Shown here: one piece after another, positions 17,833-24,035 of the stretch
How positions within the stretch are numbered: the first letter of the stretch is position 1
How the letters are laid out: each line of letters starts with the position of its first letter
Source: an uncultured Clostridia bacterium
GTDB taxonomy: Bacteria; Bacillota; Clostridia; UBA1381
Length of the DNA: 41,398 nt
NCBI GenBank assembly: GCA_944393255.1
Contig: CALXZP010000031.1
Coordinates: 1 to 41,398 of the forward strand
Direction of reading: 5' to 3'
Notes under the pieces: model-generated
What the model was told of the DNA's origin: nothing
The model's input: the letters and a program-made list of their open reading frames with translations, nothing else
The model's database searches: none
Made by a program: the position numbers and the translations under genes

Positions 17833-17911
17833 TTCAACAGTCTCCTTTTTATTTATTAAAATTTCTAGGTCTGACAGGCACTATTTGTGCATTTCCATTC
17901 CTAACGACTAT

Positions 17912-18172
17912 TTAAAAAGATCTATCAATTATTTTCATATCCTGAATAATATCTTTTAATTGTTTTTCTTCAATTTTATGTTCCATAGCATGACGAGCAT
18001 CTTTATAGATCTTTTCACTGTCTAAATTACCATATTCAATTATACAAATACCTTCATCAATATGTGTTATTGAGTATTTTTTTTCATTATATAAAAATTC
18101 AACTTCACATCCTCGATTTAAGCAATCAATCAAGTCGCGCTCATCATAAAAATTGTTATCATATTTTGTCAT
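17912..18172 (-). CDS. Probable immunity protein for the DUF4417-linked toxin tail
   Basis: The start is set at ATG 18172, with GAGG 8 bases upstream, giving 86 residues. A longer open frame to 18421 only overlaps the toxin tail in another frame. The protein reads MTKYDNNFYDERDLIDCLNR and ends in KIIDRSF. It starts 10 bases after the stop of the toxin tail, the usual toxin-immunity arrangement. Motifs such as CEVEFLYNEKKYSITHI recall small immunity proteins found next to polymorphic toxins. The function is inferred from position and size. Confidence 0.65.
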   Translation of the reverse strand: MTKYDNNFYDERDLIDCLNRGCEVEFLYNEKKYSITHIDEGICIIEYGNLDSEKIYKDARHAMEHKIEEKQLKDIIQDMKIIDRSF

Positions 18173-18182
18173 AATTTTATCC

Positions 18183-19110
18183 TCATTTTTTTCTTTCAAA
18201 TATTGGATTACCATCGTCATCCCAGCGAATAGTATGTTCATGCGGGTTTGTGTGTCTTTTTGGATTACCATGGTCTGTATAATGTATTTCCCTTGCGGCA
18301 CGACCATCCGGGCCAATGTATGTTTCTTTATATCCACTTTTCTTTTTTTGTCCGGGTTTGCCATATAAATGCGAATCTTTTTTTGATTTACTTTGTTTAA
18401 AACTTCCCTTAGTATTTCCAAAATCCCCTCCTGCTCCTGCGCCCATTAAGCAATCACCTGCTTTCTGGACTTTGAAAATTCGCTTTCAAATGTAATAACG
18501 TTTATTCCGCTGTCTATATATCTTTTAAAAATTTCATCCGGCGCTGCGCCGTAAATGACGATTTTTTTGGCGCAAGACGTTTTACAAGCTCTGAAAGCCC
18601 GGCTTTAAAATATTCTTTATCATTCCTACGTTTGATACATCCATGCGTCCCTATGGCAACTGTCTTGTTCTTTTCTATTCCGTCAAAACAAAATTCATAT
18701 GTACGCTCGTCATTAAAACGAACGTTTGGAATAATTTCAACACCGTTGTTTTGAAGCCATACCGCCAAAGCACGACTGCGGTATGTGTTCCATATCTGCA
18801 TACACAGAGGCATATTGCGATATAAGCTGAAATCAGGCGATATAATACCTTTGAACTTCTTCAACTTGTTTATATATGCCTTGGGATTATTCCATAATCG
18901 CTCAAATTTTATATCATGCTCATAAAAATGAACCCATGCCTCATAATCCGTTGTGCGCTTTGCCATAGCATCAGAAAATGTGATGATTTTATCCGGAATG
19001 AAATTACTGGTTCTTAAAACAGGTAATTCAAATTTTCCGTCATAGTCTGCATTCTCAACTAAAAAAGCTTTAAATACATCATAGTTATTATTACTTTTTT
19101 TTAATTCCAT
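18183..19110 (-). pseudogene. DUF4417 protein fused to a polymorphic toxin tail; two frameshifts
   Basis: Three frames chain into one protein of about 310 residues. From 19110 the DUF4417 part runs to KRLAPKK. One extra A in the run of seven A near 18565 would restore IVIYGAAPDEIFKRYIDSGI and VITFESEFSKSRK. One more A near 18461 would then continue as AGDCLMGAGAGGDFGNTKGS and on to the tail ending NPIFERKK at 18183. The tail has YIGPDGRAAREIHYTDHGNP and TNPHEHTIRW, His-rich and possibly a nuclease. The second cassette at 17201-17500 keeps the DUF4417 stub in frame with the same linker, which supports the fusion as the original form. Both changes lie in short A runs, so assembly error, decay or phase variation are all possible. 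Confidence 0.7.
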
Positions 19111-19189
19111 AAATCAAAACTTACCTCCTAAAATAAATTATTTTTGTTTAAAACATAAAAATCTACTCTAAACACTTGATTTTGATTTA

Positions 19190-19240
19190 CGGATATGCTA
19201 AAATATAACTACGCTAATAGGTATGCTTTTAGCATATCCG
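19190..19240. repeat. Perfect 14-base inverted repeat with nested alternative hairpin
   Basis: CGGATATGCTAAAA (19190-19203) and TTTTAGCATATCCG (19227-19240) are exact inverse copies 23 bases apart. The right arm can instead pair locally with GGTATGC at 19220-19226. It lies between the ImmA gene and the DUF4417 gene, so it could be an operator or an RNA switch in the leader of the toxin gene. Confidence 0.6.
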
Positions 19241-19246
19241 AGATTT

Positions 19247-19290
19247 ACACATTAAACTGCTGCGTCAACAGCTTTTTAATGTGTTTTTCT
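19247..19290 (+). terminator. Terminator-like hairpin pointing rightward
   Basis: ACACATTAAA (19247-19256) pairs with TTTAATGTGT (19275-19284), with an inner GCTG/CAGC stem, and is followed on the plus strand by TTTTTCTTT. No plus-strand gene precedes it, so it may stop antisense transcription or act as an attenuator. Confidence 0.45.
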
Positions 19291-19325
19291 TTATCTATGT
19301 AAATCCCATTTTAATACCTCCCTTG

Positions 19326-19871
19326 TTAAATGGCAATGCCAAAAAGATGGCAAAGTTTAATTTCATAGCCGGTATAAAATCTTCCGCCATAACGCAGCCA
19401 TTTATTATAAAATATTAACGCATATTCAGCCGCTTCATGGCTTATTTCAAAGCGCTCAGCAATTTCATATGCTGTTTTCAAATTTAGATTGTGTATTAAA
19501 GCTGGCGGAGCAAGCGCGAACTTTGCAAAAAATTTAGCTTCTGCCTCGGCAAGCTCGCTGTCCTCAGTATGGTCGAGCGCAATGTGTCCATTCTCATGCA
19601 TAATTGTATTATTTATCCGACCATATGGCTTGCTATCATTATAAAAAATATACCATTCACCGGTTTTCTTTTTTACCGAAAAACCGTCATCGCTTCTTTT
19701 TATCATAAGCTCTTTGGTGATTTTTGGATATGCAGAGTAAGGAATTACTTTGATCCCCATTTTGGTTGCTATCTCAAAACCGCTTATAGGAGTACAATGT
19801 ATATCAAGTCCTTCAAATAAATCAACAACAGTTTCTTTTATTTCTTCATACCTTGAATTGCTTAGTATCAA
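19326..19871 (-). CDS. ImmA/IrrE-family metallopeptidase
   Basis: A 181-residue protein with the zinc motif H92-E-N-G-H96 in MHENGHIALDH and a downstream acidic residue near E109-E111 that would be the third ligand. This is the signature of ImmA/IrrE peptidases, which cleave or inactivate a partner XRE-type repressor in mobile elements. The partner is the XRE gene that ends 18 bases upstream, in the same orientation. It may switch on the toxin genes that follow. No signal peptide is present; it should act in the cytoplasm. Confidence 0.85.
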   Translation of the reverse strand: MILSNSRYEEIKETVVDLFEGLDIHCTPISGFEIATKMGIKVIPYSAYPKITKELMIKRSDDGFSVKKKTGEWYIFYNDSKPYGRINNTIMHENGHIALDHTEDSELAEAEAKFFAKFALAPPALIHNLNLKTAYEIAERFEISHEAAEYALIFYNKWLRYGGRFYTGYEIKLCHLFGIAI

Positions 19872-19889
19872 ATAAATTACGCCTCCCCT

Positions 19890-20201
19890 TTATTCCTCGC
19901 CGAATAATGCATTAATCAGATCTTTCTTTTCCTGTACAGTCATCTTAGAAGCATTACGAGCGATTATTCTTTCAATTTTATAAAAGTCAAATTCCTCATC
20001 TGTTTCACGCCCTAAAAGATAGTCTGATGTAGTATGCAACGCCGTTGCTATATTTGCAACAGTATTCCCGCTTGGAAGTCTGTTGCCCGAAACATACCTT
20101 GATAATGTAGCAGTCGTTACACCAATTGCTTCGGCTAATTCCCGTTGTGTCATATTATTTTTTTCTAACAGTAAAGATAACCTGTCTGAAAATATGCTCA
20201 T
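19890..20201 (-). CDS. XRE-family transcriptional repressor
   Basis: The start is ATG 20201, with AAGGAGG 8 bases upstream, giving 103 residues. The N-terminal helix-turn-helix reads MTQRELAEAIGVTTATLSRY, followed by SGNRLPSGNTVANIATAL, a standard XRE/HTH_3 domain with the family ending TTSDYLLG. The C-terminal half is probably for dimerisation or for contact with ImmA. Two AACGGTAAT sites overlap its promoter, which points to self-repression. It forms a two-gene unit with the ImmA peptidase. Confidence 0.9.
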   Translation of the reverse strand: MSIFSDRLSLLLEKNNMTQRELAEAIGVTTATLSRYVSGNRLPSGNTVANIATALHTTSDYLLGRETDEEFDFYKIERIIARNASKMTVQEKKDLINALFGEE

Positions 20202-20217
20202 ATCTTCAACCTCCTTG

Positions 20218-20316
20218 TCAATTACCGTTATTATAACATAGATTACCGTTTGTGTCAAGCCCCTTTTTAAATAAAAGAACAACGGCATGTTGGTTTACAA
20301 TAGATGTGGAAAACAT
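20218..20316 (-). CDS. Possible 32-residue peptide
   Basis: A short frame beginning MFSTSIVNQHAVVLLFKKGL, with a very strong AGGAGGTG six bases upstream. It overlaps the promoter and operators of the XRE gene. It may be a leader peptide or chance. Only the ribosome site supports it. Confidence 0.25.
   Translation of the reverse strand: MFSTSIVNQHAVVLLFKKGLDTNGNLCYNNGN
20221..20258 (-). promoter_or_regulatory. Promoter and twin operator of the XRE-ImmA unit
   Basis: On the minus strand TTGACA (20253-20258), 17 bases, TATAAT (20230-20235). The direct repeat AACGGTAAT (20221-20229 and 20242-20250) overlaps the spacer and lies just downstream of the -10 box, where a bound repressor would block transcription. 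Confidence 0.8.
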
Positions 20317-20526
20317 AGAAAACACCTCCTGCATACTAACGCTATTATAAAAAAATAATATTTCTTTACAAAAACTGCGAAAAACGCCGTCAGATATAAA
20401 AAAAAGAAATAACATCCATATCGTTTTTCCGCGAATAATACGAACGAAGCTGTCCAGAATATATAACAAACAAAGCCCGCCGCAAACCTCAAACGGCGCT
20501 GCGGCGGCGGAAAGGATTGATATATT

Positions 20527-20712
20527 ATGATGACGTCTTCAACAATGTGTTTTTTTAAAGGCGTAACAGCCGGGCTTATCGTCGGCGCAGCCGTTACAAT
20601 GCTCGCCGACCCCGTCTCCGACAGGCAGAGAAACAGGTTTGTGAAAAAAACTGAAGGTATTTTTAAGAATATGGGCTGCATGATCGACACCGCTCTCGGT
20701 ATGTTTCACTGA
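20527..20712 (+). CDS. Small YtxH-like membrane-associated protein
   Basis: A 61-residue protein. The N-terminal half is one hydrophobic glycine-rich stretch (FKGVTAGLIVGAAVTMLADP) followed by a charged amphipathic part (VSDRQRNRFVKKTEGIF). This hydrophobic helix plus basic tail resembles YtxH-type general stress proteins, although the match is by pattern only. GGAAAGGA precedes the ATG by about 10 bases. A terminator follows directly, so it is a single-gene unit. Confidence 0.6.
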   Translation: MMTSSTMCFFKGVTAGLIVGAAVTMLADPVSDRQRNRFVKKTEGIFKNMGCMIDTALGMFH

Positions 20713-20728
20713 ATGTGGTTCTTCGCCG

Positions 20729-20769
20729 CGCCGCATAAGCCGTACTCAGCCGGTCATATGCGGCGTTTT
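20729..20769 (+). terminator. Terminator after the YtxH-like gene
   Basis: CGCCGCATA (20729-20737) pairs with TATGCGGCG (20757-20765), followed by TTTT. Confidence 0.8.
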
Positions 20770-20811
20770 GCCGTATTTCTCAAACAATACGCCCCGCGCA
20801 TATATTTAAAT

Positions 20812-20953
20812 CGGAGCAAGCTCCGCTTTGCTTGCAAAGAACGGAGTCTGCGGCAGATTGTGACCTGCGCTATGAACGTCAGCTCCTCAGCGTTTCAGTG
20901 TGAGAGTAAACTCCGGCTGAAATTCCAAAGTGTGCCCCATCGCCTCGGAGGCG
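20812..20953. other. Structured intergenic stretch, possible non-coding RNA
   Basis: Within the 447-base gap before the next gene I find no supported protein. It contains the perfect palindrome CGGAGCAAGCTCCG (20812-20825), a GCAAGC/GCTTGC pairing next to it, and the perfect hairpin CGCCTCGGAGGCG (20941-20953). It is GC-richer than the rest of the gap. It matches no RNA family I can name. Confidence 0.3.
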
Positions 20954-21159
20954 TGATACATCTGCGCTTAGGTTATATAATCGGCACAATAATACAGAGA
21001 CTTCATTCCCGAAAAATCGTTAAATTTAGATATTGAATTATTTGTCTTATTGTTTTATAATAGTGATGATCGTAAAACTGATGTTTTACTGTCACCCATT
21101 ATGATAAGGATGGCAAATTGGGCATGAATATACGGCCCGGAAAGGAAGTTATCAGACAA

Positions 21160-21879
21160 ATGGCAACTTGGATCGTACATCTGAGAATAGCCGATGAATA
21201 CATCAAACGCGGGCTTATCCCCTGCCCCAAGGAATTTTCCCTCGGTTCCGTAGCGCCCGACTGCGGCTATGGCGAAAAGGACAGCTTCGGCGATTTTTCA
21301 CCGCCGCCGGATATAACGCACTGGGCTCCCGGAGGAGTGAAGCTGTACTGCGAATATTGGAAATTTGCTTCCGTATATCTGCAAAACAAGCAGCCTGATA
21401 CGGATCACTTCTTCTACCTGGGATATTATATACACCTTTTGACCGACGTTATATGGTCGAGGATGGTCTATAATCCAACTGTTGAAAAATACAAGGAAGA
21501 ATTCAAACGTGATCCGGAATTTATAAAAACCATCAAGATCGACTGGTACGATCTCGATCATAAATTCCTCAGAGATCACCCTTCGTTCGTACCGTATCAA
21601 TATATAAAGAATTCGGGCGATGTTCACGACTATCTCCCCTACTATGAGCCCGGTCAGCTCACAGCTCAGATAAAATATATATATGACTACTATTCAAACA
21701 GCGAACAGCGCGTGCTTGACCGTGATTACACTTATCTCACTGAGAAAAACATCTCAAACTTTATAAAGTGTGCCGCAGAGCTTATCGATCTTGATCTGAT
21801 AAAAAAAGGTCTTCTCGATATCCCCGAAAAAACAGCATATGTAAACGCTGTGATGCCTGCGGCAAGGCTCCGCGCATAG
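21160..21879 (+). CDS. Zinc-dependent phospholipase C family protein
   Basis: The start is put at ATG 21160 (MATWIVHLRIADEYIKRG), because the family begins in this way. A TTG at 21118 with AAGGA upstream is a possible earlier start. The 239-residue protein has GSVAPDCGYG, ITHWAPGG and DHFFYLGYYIHLLTDVIW, whose His and Asp residues match the metal-binding positions of the zinc-dependent phospholipase C/S1-P1 nuclease fold. No signal peptide is seen, so it is probably cytoplasmic. Many such proteins in Clostridia have no known substrate. It ends at a strong terminator shared with spo0A. Confidence 0.75.
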   Translation: MATWIVHLRIADEYIKRGLIPCPKEFSLGSVAPDCGYGEKDSFGDFSPPPDITHWAPGGVKLYCEYWKFASVYLQNKQPDTDHFFYLGYYIHLLTDVIWSRMVYNPTVEKYKEEFKRDPEFIKTIKIDWYDLDHKFLRDHPSFVPYQYIKNSGDVHDYLPYYEPGQLTAQIKYIYDYYSNSEQRVLDRDYTYLTEKNISNFIKCAAELIDLDLIKKGLLDIPEKTAYVNAVMPAARLRA

Positions 21880-21892
21880 CTTAAATATACTC

Positions 21893-21929
21893 AATAGGCG
21901 CATCTCCGGATGCGCCTATTGTTTTTTTT
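21893..21929. terminator. Bidirectional terminator between convergent genes
   Basis: AATAGGCGCAT (21893-21903) pairs perfectly with ATGCGCCTATT (21910-21920), followed by eight T on the plus strand. It separates the phospholipase-like gene from spo0A. Confidence 0.9.
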
Positions 21930-21932
21930 CGT

Positions 21933-22709
21933 TTATCTCGGCTTTATCTGAAGCCTTATCCTGTCCGCGACCATGGCTATAAACTCCGAATTGGTAGGCT
22001 TGCCTTTTCCCGTATTTATCGTATATCCGAACACGTCATTCATCGTCTGCGGCTTCCCTCTTGTCCATGCCACTTCTATAGAATGGCGTATCGCCCTCTC
22101 AACCCTGCTTGAGGTAGTCTTATATGCCTTTGCTATCTCGGGATAAAGCTCCTTCGTTATGTAATTCAGCAGATCCATATCCTTAACGACCATCATTATG
22201 GCCGTACGCAGATAGTTATATCCCTTTATATGCGCCGGAACGCCAAGCTCATGGATAAACTCTGTAACGATAGACTCAAGATCGTATGTTTTATCCGGCG
22301 CGGGCCGGACTATCTCTGTATCGGCGGTACGCCTGTTGCCGCAGAGATCGCGCACCGCTCCGCACACGCTTTCGGGCGACTGCGGCTTTATCATAAAATA
22401 CGATGCTCCGTACTGTCCCGCAACGTTATATAAGCTCGGCAGAGACGAGGTCGAATTGACTATAAACATAGGCTTTTTCTTCATATCCGACGAGCTTATC
22501 CTCCTGAGCACGCCAATGCCGTCGAGCTTGGGCAGTATCATATCCAGAACAACAACATCCGGTTCGGTCTCCTCTATCATCAGCACCGCCTCTTCACCGT
22601 CGAGAGCAAGCCCCGCCTGAACGAGATCGTCCGCGGTCTTCAGGTATTCGATAAATTCGTTAGCATAGCTTGCATCATCGTCAACAATAAGTACCTTTAT
22701 CTTATCCAT
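21933..22709 (-). CDS. spo0A: Sporulation master regulator Spo0A
   Basis: The start is ATG 22709 ([15 protein letters not shown]), with AGGAGGGAAGGA upstream; the frame opens further up without a ribosome site. The 258-residue protein has a receiver domain with the acidic pocket D10-D11 and phosphoacceptor D56 ([13 protein letters not shown]). It is joined to the Spo0A DNA-binding domain: helices [39 protein letters not shown] and the ending [14 protein letters not shown]. These are diagnostic. Phosphorylated Spo0A turns on entry into sporulation and represses growth-phase genes. The gene suggests the organism can form spores. TGTCGAA-like boxes upstream suggest autoregulation. Confidence 0.95.
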   Translation of the reverse strand: MDKIKVLIVDDDASYANEFIEYLKTADDLVQAGLALDGEEAVLMIEETEPDVVVLDMILPKLDGIGVLRRISSSDMKKKPMFIVNSTSSLPSLYNVAGQYGASYFMIKPQSPESVCGAVRDLCGNRRTADTEIVRPAPDKTYDLESIVTEFIHELGVPAHIKGYNYLRTAIMMVVKDMDLLNYITKELYPEIAKAYKTTSSRVERAIRHSIEVAWTRGKPQTMNDVFGYTINTGKGKPTNSEFIAMVADRIRLQIKPR

Positions 22710-22804
22710 TATAAATATCCTTCCCTCCTGCGCATTATCGGTATTCCTGTCAGAATATTTCAAACGCGCTCATTTTTCTTTGTTTTTTTCTGAATTGCAC
22801 TATA

Positions 22805-22833
22805 AGATTACCATAGGGTACAGATATTTTCAA
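22805..22833 (-). promoter_or_regulatory. Possible promoter of spo0A
   Basis: TTGAAA (22828-22833), 17 bases, TAATCT (22805-22810). A moderate sigma-A match about 95 bases before the start codon. Confidence 0.45.
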
Positions 22834-22894
22834 TAAAAAACTATTAATCGAAATAATTTTCAGCATCGAAATACCGCGGTATTTTGATTGCTTT

Positions 22895-22927
22895 TGTCGA
22901 AAATTCCGTTTCATAAAAATATCGACA
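22895..22927. promoter_or_regulatory. Two 0A-box-like sites
   Basis: TGTCGAA on the plus strand at 22895-22901, within TTTTGTCGAAAA, is an exact 0A box. TGTCGAT on the minus strand at 22921-22927 is one base off. They lie between spo0A and the divergent reductase gene and could serve either. Confidence 0.55.
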
Positions 22928-22992
22928 ATATCCGAGCCATGCTTCGACGCTTTTCGATCCTTCCCGTCCTTTCCGTAAAATGTGTACAGCTG

Positions 22993-23021
22993 TTGACAAA
23001 TTTTAATTGATAATATATAAT
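22993..23021 (+). promoter_or_regulatory. Sigma-A promoter of the flavodoxin-like reductase
   Basis: TTGACA (22993-22998), 17 bases, TATAAT (23016-23021). Perfect consensus boxes. Confidence 0.85.
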
Positions 23022-23085
23022 ATACTTTAAGAAAGCAGCTTGAAGCGCTGCTCCTATTTTAATTACTTGAAAGGGGTTTTATACA

Positions 23086-23703
23086 ATGAAGGTCTTACTT
23101 ATCAACGGAAGTCCTCACGAAAACGGGTGTACATATACGGCGCTTTCGGAGGTGAGCGCATCGCTCAACGAAAACGGCGTGGATACCGAGATCGTATGGA
23201 TAGGAAACAAGAGTATACACGGCTGTATAGCCTGCGGCGGCTGTGCTAAAACCGGCAGGTGCGTTTTTGACGACGGGGTGAATGAAATATCGGATAAAAT
23301 GGCAGACTGCGACGGACTGGTAGTAGGCACGCCTGTTTATTACGCATCGCCAAACGGCGCTTTATACAGCCTCCTTGACCGTCTGTTCGGGATATGTCCC
23401 TCTCTGGCGCATAAGCCTGCCGCCGCTGTAGCCTCGGCCCGCAGAGGCGGAACTACCGCCGCTATAGACGGGCTGAATAAATACTTTACCATAAGGCAAA
23501 TGCCGGTGGTAGCCTCCACCTACTGGAACAACGTACACGGCAATACGCCCGAGGAGGTAAAGAAAGATCTTGAGGGCATGCAGACCATGCGCAATCTCGG
23601 CAAAAACATGGCATGGCTCATAAAATGCATAGATGCCGGGCAAAAAGCCGGGATAGAGATACCGGCCGCCGAAACAGGAGCTAAAACGAACTTTATAAGA
23701 TAA
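23086..23703 (+). CDS. NAD(P)H-dependent FMN reductase / iron-sulfur flavoprotein family
   Basis: A 205-residue flavodoxin-fold protein. It starts MKVLLINGSPHENGCTYTAL, with the phosphate loop for FMN. The segment IHGCIACGGCAKTGRCVFDD carries four cysteines spaced as in iron-sulfur flavoproteins or the cysteine-rich reductases of anaerobes, and GTPVYYASPNGALYSLLDRL is the second FMN loop. GAAAGGGG lies before the ATG. It probably takes electrons from NAD(P)H or ferredoxin in the cytoplasm; the acceptor is unknown. It is a single-gene unit with its own promoter and a hairpin behind it. Confidence 0.85.
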   Translation: MKVLLINGSPHENGCTYTALSEVSASLNENGVDTEIVWIGNKSIHGCIACGGCAKTGRCVFDDGVNEISDKMADCDGLVVGTPVYYASPNGALYSLLDRLFGICPSLAHKPAAAVASARRGGTTAAIDGLNKYFTIRQMPVVASTYWNNVHGNTPEEVKKDLEGMQTMRNLGKNMAWLIKCIDAGQKAGIEIPAAETGAKTNFIR

Positions 23704-23717
23704 ACGGTATAAAATAA

Positions 23718-23761
23718 GAGGGTGCGCGGGGCAGCCCATTTGGGCTTTCCCGCACACCCTC
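23718..23761. terminator. Terminator between the reductase and the feo operon
   Basis: GAGGGTGCGCGGG (23718-23730) pairs with CCCGCACACCCTC (23749-23761) with one mismatch, and AGCCC/GGGCT adds an inner stem. On the minus strand it is followed by TTATTTTATA, so it mainly ends the feo operon. Confidence 0.7.
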
Positions 23762-23839
23762 AATGCAGTTTTAGGCAGGCAATTCCTGTTTTTCTGTAAT
23801 AATTCTTCTTAAACGATACGGCTCGCTTAAAGCCTTCGG

Positions 23840-24010
23840 TCAGCGGCGGCATCCGCCGGAGGTATGCGCACTGTGACACCCGCCTCCGCAGGCTCCGCAG
23901 TCACCGCCGCAGCTGCAGCCGCCCTTGCCGGATCTTCTATCTTTTATCATTTTGAATATGATAAGTCCTACTGCTGCAGCTACTATTACCGCAACTATAA
24001 CAGTTCCCAT
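23840..24010 (-). CDS. FeoB-associated cysteine-rich membrane peptide
   Basis: A 56-residue peptide. It starts MGTVIVAVIVAAAVGLIIFK, a single membrane helix, followed by a basic stretch and a Gly/Cys-rich tail with six cysteines plus His (GGCSCGGDCGACGGGCHS). This is the known layout of the FeoB-associated Cys-rich protein found after feoB in Firmicutes. GGAGGTG lies 7 bases upstream. It is 25 bases behind feoB and in the same direction. The cysteines may pass iron to or from the transporter; its role has not been shown. Confidence 0.85.
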   Translation of the reverse strand: MGTVIVAVIVAAAVGLIIFKMIKDRRSGKGGCSCGGDCGACGGGCHSAHTSGGCRR

Positions 24011-24035
24011 TTCAAAACACCTCCTGCACGGTATC

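Noticed and set aside
17912..18421. The long form (169 codons) of the immunity-like gene
   Set aside because: The first half overlaps the toxin tail in another frame. The ribosome site and spacing fit the internal ATG at 18172.
20295..20690. Minus-strand open frame of 131 codons across the YtxH-like gene
   Set aside because: It overlaps a better-supported small gene and lacks a ribosome site.
20713..21036. Plus-strand open frame after the YtxH-like gene
   Set aside because: It starts at the previous stop, runs through a terminator, and has no ribosome site or protein-like composition.
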